Shown here piece after piece: positions 58,163 through 64,000 of a stretch of DNA of 64,000 nucleotides. The notes below the pieces were generated by a model, which had not been told where the DNA came from, did no database searches, and saw only the letters and a program-made list of their open reading frames with translations. The position numbers were made by a program, and so were the translations under genes. The first letter of the stretch is position 1. Each line of letters begins with the position of its first letter. Source of the DNA: Lactarius indigo (lineage: Eukaryota > Basidiomycota > Agaricomycetes > Russulales > Russulaceae); contig JAFKAC010000033.1 of the NCBI GenBank assembly GCA_025766275.1, positions 186,001 through 250,000 of the forward strand, given 5' to 3'.

Positions 58163-59470
58163 GGGGTCCAGAGGGGCTCCTTCCCAATACTGTTCTGACC
58201 ACATTTGTCTCTCATGGCCTCTGGAGGGAAATCTGTGATGTCAAGAACTCAAGTTTGACTGCTGCGATTTGGTGGATGTGGCTGGATGACCATGGGCAAG
58301 AAGTTTCAGACCTTGCGAACAAAGTTGACACATGCACCTGAGCAGAGCATGCCACCAAACGGCAGATGCTGGAAGCCAAATGTGCAGCTGCAAGAGCCTG
58401 AGTCTGGGAAGAGGAAGCTCAGAAAAAAGAAGCTGAGCATGCCCGATGTCAAGAAGTGGCTGACACTAAGAAGAGGCTCAGACTTGAGGAGGCTGAAAAG
58501 AAGAAGGAGGCCACAGCAGCTCGGAAGCTCACAGCAGTGATGAAGGCAGAGGAAGCTGCAAAGAAAAAGGCTGCAAGGACCGAGGAACATGCAGCAAAGG
58601 CCGCAGCAAAGGTGGCAAAAGTCGGGGAGATTGTGTGCAGGAAGGCAGCTCAAGAGCTTGCCAAAGCATCTGAGGTATTGTACACTAATCCTTGCATCTG
58701 ATGGGATTCTAACCGCTCTTCTCTAGGTGCTCCCATTACCTCCCCTTGCTCCGAACACTCCTGCTGGGCCTGCCCCTGTGTGGCGCATTTGACCATGACC
58801 AATCTTTGCACAACCCATTGACCATCCTGTGATGCCCTCCTGCCATCCATCTATGTCCAGCATTCAACTACTGCCTTTGCCCACATCTGGCCCTTGTCTA
58901 CCACCCCTATCCACTCTCCTGTCTGCTCCCAGCCTTCAATCTTTTCCTTGTCTACCACCACCACCGCCACCAGCCTGGGTTCCTATCCTCAGTCCTCGAC
59001 TGCTGCCACCACCAGCAGTTCCCCCTTCAGGATCCAGCTCTCAATTTCCACAGCTGCCTGTGTCCAGCATCTGTCTGCCGCTGCTGCCTGCTACCATCTT
59101 CAAAGTGTTTCCAACTTACACACACACTGGCCCTCATGAGCATGAATTGCCACTGCCAGCCTTCTCCAAGTATTCCTGGCCATTCCTGGCACACCATCAC
59201 TTGCCTCCCCCATCCACTTCTGTTTACTCTGTAATTCCAGAAAAGCAAACAAGTGTACATGGGCTCATGGGTTTCAAATGTGGGCACGATATCAGCAGTA
59301 TGTCTGGCATGTCCATGCTGGTGCTCAAGGAGGAGCATGGGACCAAGGTACATTCTCTTACCGTCCCCTGTTGCCCATCTGCTGACCTCATCACTCAACC
59401 CAATGTGCTCCTCACCCCTCCCCACCAATGTACGTGCAGCACAAGGCTGCCAGTGTGGATGTTTCACTAG
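58163..59470 (+). pseudogene. RecQ-like helicase gene, C-terminal part
   Basis: It resumes with WGPEGLLPNTVLTTFVSHGLW, then a Lys/Glu/Ala-rich predicted coiled coil (EEAEKKKEATAARKLTAVMK, residues from about 58380 to 58670). An intron at 58675-58726 (GTATTG, CTAAC, TCTAG) leads into a Pro/Ser-rich segment to about 59240, and a final part with FKCGHDISSMSG and VPCCPSADLI. In-frame TGA codons lie near 58340, 58400 and 58790. The order helicase, coiled coil, Pro-rich, Cys/His-containing tail is what I read; the role of the tail is unknown. Bases 59471-59593 hold no clear feature. Confidence 0.6.
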
Positions 59471-59593
59471 ATGTGAGTGAACTCAATGGGCTTTTGGATG
59501 AAGAGCTGTGCAGGTGGTATGACACACAATCATGCAGGAGTGTGGGAGTACACAGGCAAACAAAGCTTGACTTAAGTACACTGACCATCTAAT

Positions 59594-60176
59594 TGTAACG
59601 CCACTACAGGGGCGTTAGATACAACCTGTATCAAGTCAGTCAATCAAATGGTAGTACAAGCTCAGAGGCTCGACTTCAGAAGTAATGGTGCACAAGGATC
59701 ACAAGGACACAAGTCACTTGGATCGTAGAGGGAGGCTAAGACACGAAGGCCTAGCGAAGACGGGGATTGCGAGACAAAGAGCACACAAGGGTGTTCCATC
59801 TTAGACGAGTGTAGTGATTACACAAGAAGTCTAGTCTACTGTACAAGCTAGATAGTACTAGGCTTAAATACTTGTTGAGTTGCATGACAAAGGCAAACAG
59901 ATGGCGCCATCGCCAGTCTCGGAATAATAGGACAGACATAGAGAGAACAAAGGGAACACATAATGGGAACAAAGGCGAATCACGTGGGGTCGCGCGTGAG
60001 TAGGAACAACACGGAAACTAGCACATGTCAAGCTTTATCAGAAGGGAATGTCGATAAGTAAAGCGCATGATAGGAACCAGGTAATTGTAAGGTCCACATT
60101 GTCATACAGGGCTCGTAAGGTGTCAGGGAATGGGAATAGGCAGTAAGAAAGGGCGAGTCTGGAGAAAATCGTAACA
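59594..60176 (-). mobile_element. Solo LTR of family L1, 583 bp
   Basis: Plus-strand ends TGTAACGCC and ATCGTAACA with a perfect 5-bp TSD CTAAT (59589-59593 and 60177-60181). It lies between the ends of the convergent helicase and DUF6589-like genes. Confidence 0.94.
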
Positions 60177-60181
60177 CTAAT

Positions 60182-62653
60182 AGACAACATTTTACATCCA
60201 TTTTTCCCCATGCAACTGCTTGAATGACCTTGCATCCCACCAACGTTGGAAGGCACCTTTTTGGGACAGGTTTGAGAGTCCCAGTGTAACAACATCCTTG
60301 GCATGGTCATCTGCCAGTTGCAGCTTACGCCCATTGATTTGCTGAAACCAATTTTCTTCTACAGCAATTCTCATTTCACAGTCAAATCCCTGGCCTTATT
60401 TGGGCTGCTGTGGTGACCACCATGTGATATGATGCTTTAGTGCTGCCACACCATGTGTTTCACAACCACTCAGAATACTGGAATACCCAGTGAGATGCTT
60501 GACAGGTGCTCAAGTGTTGCACCTGGTCCAACAGAACAGTAGGTGACCTGCACACATCACAGGTCAGCACTCATGGGTATTCTGACCAGGTCAAGCACAG
60601 GTGTACTTTAATATCATGGATATTCTGTTCTTGTGCCTGATCCATTGGGACAAAGCTGTTGTGTTTACCAGTGCAATTAACAAGCCAGCAATGGTTCCGC
60701 ACAAGGTCCCTGTAAGGTATGAAATCAGTTTTGTATCAAACAAAGTCTGACTTATACACACACAACCTCAGGTGTCCACTCACACTTCAGTCCCTGCAAC
60801 ACCTCAAGGACCTCAATTGTATACTTCGGGTTTTCACCACCTGCAAATTGAAGCAAGATGGGCTTAAGTAAGTCTTCCATCCGACCCACATCACCTATTG
60901 TGATTGCTTCATGCAGATCACAATAGACCAATATATCAGCCAAGAACATCATGGAGTGCTATTGGAACTCATCAACGTCATCCCTCCCTCTCTTGTTCAG
61001 CAGGGCTGTCCATGATGCACACTTGGCATGTACACATTCAGCAAGCACAACCAGTTCCTCAGGGGTCTTTGAGGTAAGATCTTCAAGTTTGTCTGCACCA
61101 GAAACATGTAACCAGCCAGCAAGGGAAAGCGCTTTGGCAATGTGCCACAGTGCTTCATCCAAATGGTGCCAGTATGGGCCTTTCACATGTGGTTTTGCTA
61201 GGTTCTTCTGGTTCATCAAGTCGAATGCGTGCCACAAGCCAATACCACTTGGAGTACCAAGGTATTGCTTCAAGATTGAGTGTGTGAACATAACAGCAAG
61301 ATGAAACCACCCAACAACAAGAAGCACATAGTCCATATGCTTGTATGCATTGTCATCTTCATGTCAGAAGTTTGCCATCTTGTGGAGGTGTTCAATGGTA
61401 AGTTGATCACCAACTATTGGGATAAGTCAGTCTGCTAACTTCTTCTTCTCATCCAAGGTCCCCATTTGAAGCTGCCAAAGCCACTCTTCAATTACCCTCA
61501 TATTTTTATTGTAGCTTGCCTCTTCTATGTCTGCTGTATGAAATATGAACTGATCAACTGTGTTTTCTGCCCCACACAGCAGCTGGTGAACAGGTGGTGG
61601 CATGTCAAGTATTGGATTCCCATGCCCCTTGAAAGTGACAAATGCTGGGCTTTCAAGAAGAAACCAGAGTATATGGTACTTGGCCTGTGCCTCAACTCAT
61701 AGGTCGACTGCTTCTTCACCACATTTTCCACTGAGGAAAGCCCTCAGGTCAAAGGCCTCACATGTGCCATCCCTTTGCATGTGTTGGTACTCCTCATTGA
61801 TGTTTGGGGACACTGAGACAGATTTTGGCAACGCCCAGATGGTGCCCATGGTGGCACTGTAGAAGTGGTTCTCCTTGTCTACCCACATTGAGAATACACA
61901 CTTTGGGATATTGACATTGTCATAGGATCATAGGCAAACTTGTGACCACATTGCAATTTGTGCCAACTCCAACTCGTGTCTTGATATTTTTTTGAAAGCC
62001 TCTGAGGTCCATTTTATGCTCATAGTTAGCCCTGTTGTATGGAGAGCATCAAATGCCTATGAAGAGAGCCCACATGCTTTCAGATGGATGGCCCATAGAG
62101 TCGCAAGTCAGCTGTGATGCTGTGAGTGGCAGAATGATAGCATTCCAAGAATGTGAGTAATAACCTAAATCAGGTCAGCACTGCTTATGTATTTTATTCA
62201 GATAACTGACATTTTCTGGTGTTTTGTGTGTGTTTTGTCTTGCCTGCCACACACTCCATCCAACCTTTTTCAGGATGTGCCAGAGGACAGGTGCATCATT
62301 CTTGAGCCTTGTAGCAGTCTCAGAGAAGTTAAAGGATGTTAAGGATGCCAGGGATAGGGGATTGGGACCTGGTTGGAAGACTTCAGAAATAGTCTTCATT
62401 TCCTCCTGTACAACTTCTGTTACACACTCCATGGCAAATGTCTTCAGAACTTCTGTCCCTCTGTGTTTGTGTAGACTTGGAGGTTTGCTCCAGTTCCTCA
62501 GTGTGTGTAATAGCAAGTCATTTTGAAAGAGGGCAGTCCTATGGTAGCAGACAACATTGTCTGTGATGCACTCTGACTTGCCCCAGCTTAAAGCATGGAG
62601 GAAGTCACTGATGTTAAGGTCCAGGTGTCATGCCACTGCCAGGGCATGCGTCT
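60182..62653 (-). pseudogene. DUF6589-like gene, main part
   Basis: Read from 62653 down: FLHALSWGKSECI, LLLHTLRNWSKPPSLHKHRG, RLKNDAPVLWHILKKVGW near 62270, a middle stretch with MENVVKKQS and later VGWFHLAVMFTHSILKQYLG near 61300, HVKGPYWHHLDEALWHIAKA near 61180, LTSKTPEELVVLAECVHA near 61055, and C-terminal AFQRWWDARSFKQLHGEKWM. I recognise the pattern as the DUF6589 family expanded in agaricomycetes; its function is not known to me. Many stops and frame changes show decay, and some gaps may be introns. Runs convergent to the helicase gene. Its 5' end is displaced by two solo LTRs and continues at 63771. Confidence 0.65.
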
Positions 62654-62657
62654 GGTC

Positions 62658-63043
62658 TGTAACAGGTCCAGCCTTAGGCCAAGGATACTGAGTCAGTCCA
62701 CTACTGAGTAGAACAGCACCTAAGTCTGTGGATGTTCCTTGATACAGCTCAAGGCAACAAAGCTTTAGAGAGGAGGACTGTGGTAGAGTTGAGAGGAAAG
62801 TGCTGAGGAACTAGACAGTATATTGACAAAGCCAAAGCTAAGGAAATACAGAGTGTACTAGGGGGTTTATATAGCTAGTGTTCAGGGATGTCAGTGGGGT
62901 GATATGATGCCAGCAAGGCAATGCCAGCAGAACAATGCCAGTGGAACAGTGCCAGTGAGGTAATGCCAGCAGAACAATGCCAGCATTACTGAGAAGTGAG
63001 GAGGGTGGAAAGGAAGGAAAAGTAGGGGGCATTCATGACACCA
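62658..63043 (-). mobile_element. Probable solo LTR, 386 bp
   Basis: Plus-strand ends TGTAACAGGTCC and CATGACACCA (TG...CA), flanked by GGTC on both sides (62654-62657 and 63044-63047). A 4-bp repeat is weak, but the DUF6589-like frame is interrupted exactly here. On the minus strand a CTATATAAAC box lies near 62865. Confidence 0.6.
62906..62985. repeat. Minisatellite inside the 386-bp LTR
   Basis: Five to six imperfect copies of a unit of about 15 bases resembling AATGCCAGCAGAAC. Confidence 0.7.
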
Positions 63044-63047
63044 GGTC

Positions 63048-63765
63048 TGTTATGGACTGGACTTGTTTTTGGCTTTACCTTGTTTTCTTACTTACATTTG
63101 CGTTCACGGGAAAGTCTTTCCTTTCTTGGCTTTCCCTTTTTTGGACTTGCTGCACACTAGGAACCTTAAGATTCTCTCCTAGTGCAAAGTGAGACAATGA
63201 GACACTCATTGTCCTTATAAGTCTTTATTACTACTATACTTGGGCTAAATGCACCCTTTTATGGCAGGTGTCTCATTTCTATTTTTAACTTTGAGACATG
63301 TCTCACTTGCCTTTTAAATCCTTACTTCTTCTCACACTTACTGCGGATAGCTGTGCACCTCTTCTTCCTTTTCCCATGCCTGCTGCGGATTGCTATACTT
63401 TCTTCACACGCTTGCTGTGGATTGCTGTGTTGCTTCCCACGCTTGCTGCGGATTGCACCATTTGTTTGTTCCACACAAACAAACCTTTTCTATATAAGTT
63501 GTGGCCCTAGGTAGCTTGTATCCTTAGACTCGACTTCTTTACCATCACAGTATACATTGTTTTCCCATTCCCTTGGGGTAACTCTCTGCTGAACTGTCGA
63601 ACCTCTTGAACCCCTGAACTCCTCTCACATCTTGAGTATTGTGTCATACTCCAAGATCCTTGTTAACCACTTAAACTTTGCCATTATTGGCTGAACCCTC
63701 ACTCATTGACATAGAATGACCAGACTTGCTCACATCGAGCTGAACATTCCTACTGTAATGTTATA
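63048..63765 (+). mobile_element. Solo LTR of family L3, 718 bp
   Basis: Starts TGTTATGG and ends AATGTTATA, where the final CA has become TA. It has a perfect 5-bp TSD AGGTC (63043-63047 and 63766-63770), TATATAAG near 63490, and is homologous in inverted orientation to 20270-20957. It landed at the very edge of the 386-bp LTR. Confidence 0.92.
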
Positions 63766-63770
63766 AGGTC

Positions 63771-64000
63771 TGTTAGGAGCTTGCATACCGCCTGGACCTT
63801 TGGTAAAATACTCCTCCCTTGATTTCTGAGGTTGCTAGCTTGCCTTGCAGCCTCTTGGATTGGTGGGTTGACTAAATCTGGCTCATCCATGCCTACTACC
63901 TCCCCATCTAACTCATCCAGGTCCCCACAAGGGACAAAATCAGGATCTTCATCTGAGTCATAGTCAAAGACATCTTCAAGATGCAGTGGAGGAATTTCTT
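63771..64000 (-). pseudogene. DUF6589-like gene, N-terminal part (runs off the window)
   Basis: An uninterrupted minus-strand frame from the window edge: EIPPLHLEDVFDYDSDEDP, CGDLDELDGEVVGMDEPDL, and QEAARQASNLRNQGRS ending VQAVCKLLTD at the LTR. It is acidic, as expected for the linker upstream of the DUF6589 core. No start codon is in the window. Assignment rests on its position and on the continuation past the LTRs. Confidence 0.5.

Noticed and set aside
58829..59470. Independent Pro/Ser-rich protein of about 213 residues
   Set aside because: The frame continues from the helicase exon after the 58675-58726 intron, so I treat it as the helicase gene tail and not as a separate gene.
1..64000. 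CRISPR array, rRNA genes, bacterial or plasmid origin
   Set aside because: No regularly spaced repeats of the right size, no rRNA-like segment, and spliced genes with eukaryotic retrotransposons exclude a prokaryotic window.

Overview
The window looks like gene-poor, transposon-packed DNA of a filamentous basidiomycete, most likely an agaricomycete. The reasons are chromodomain-bearing Ty3 elements, spliced genes with introns of about 48-56 bp and CTAAC-type branch points, a RecQ-like helicase, a DUF6589-like gene and a hAT transposon. I see no rRNA, tRNA, CRISPR or bacterial-type operon. Almost everything can be read as a stack of insertions, many dated by exact target-site duplications (TSDs).

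Region 1-24 kb is old and decayed: pieces of Ty3/gypsy and Ty1/copia elements on both strands, seven solo LTRs with perfect 5-bp TSDs, an 1.1-kb poly(A)-tailed retroposon with a 14-bp TSD, a pogo-like transposase relic and a gag that joins a copia-type N-terminus in frame to a gypsy-type zinc knuckle. CpG is scarce here and most reading-frame breaks are TGA where arginine (CGA) is expected.

Region 24.4-59.5 kb is one deep nest. A RecQ-like helicase gene (24410-26355 and 58163-59470) is split by a solo LTR (26356-58157, TSD TCCAT). That LTR is split by a complete minus-strand chromovirus (26773-57985, TSD CCTTG). The chromovirus pol holds a complete hAT element (30211-33559, 8-bp TSD), and its gag holds a complete plus-strand chromovirus (36255-56201, TSD TCCCA). 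The latter's gag in turn holds a complete 12.05-kb Ty3-type element (38806-50859, two 852-bp LTRs). Each removal restores the interrupted protein next to the break.

The most unusual object is that innermost 12-kb element. Between its integrase and 3' LTR it carries three head-to-tail genes in antisense orientation. Each has a short canonical intron, all three share a related domain, and two have an intron at the same place. The largest gains a complete Zn(II)2Cys6 cluster by splicing. Both chromovirus families also show a Tf1-like self-priming signature: an 11-nt match between the primer-binding site and a spot 33-34 nt downstream of the LTR TATA box.

Region 59.5-64 kb holds a decayed minus-strand DUF6589-like gene, convergent with the helicase and interrupted by two adjacent solo LTRs.
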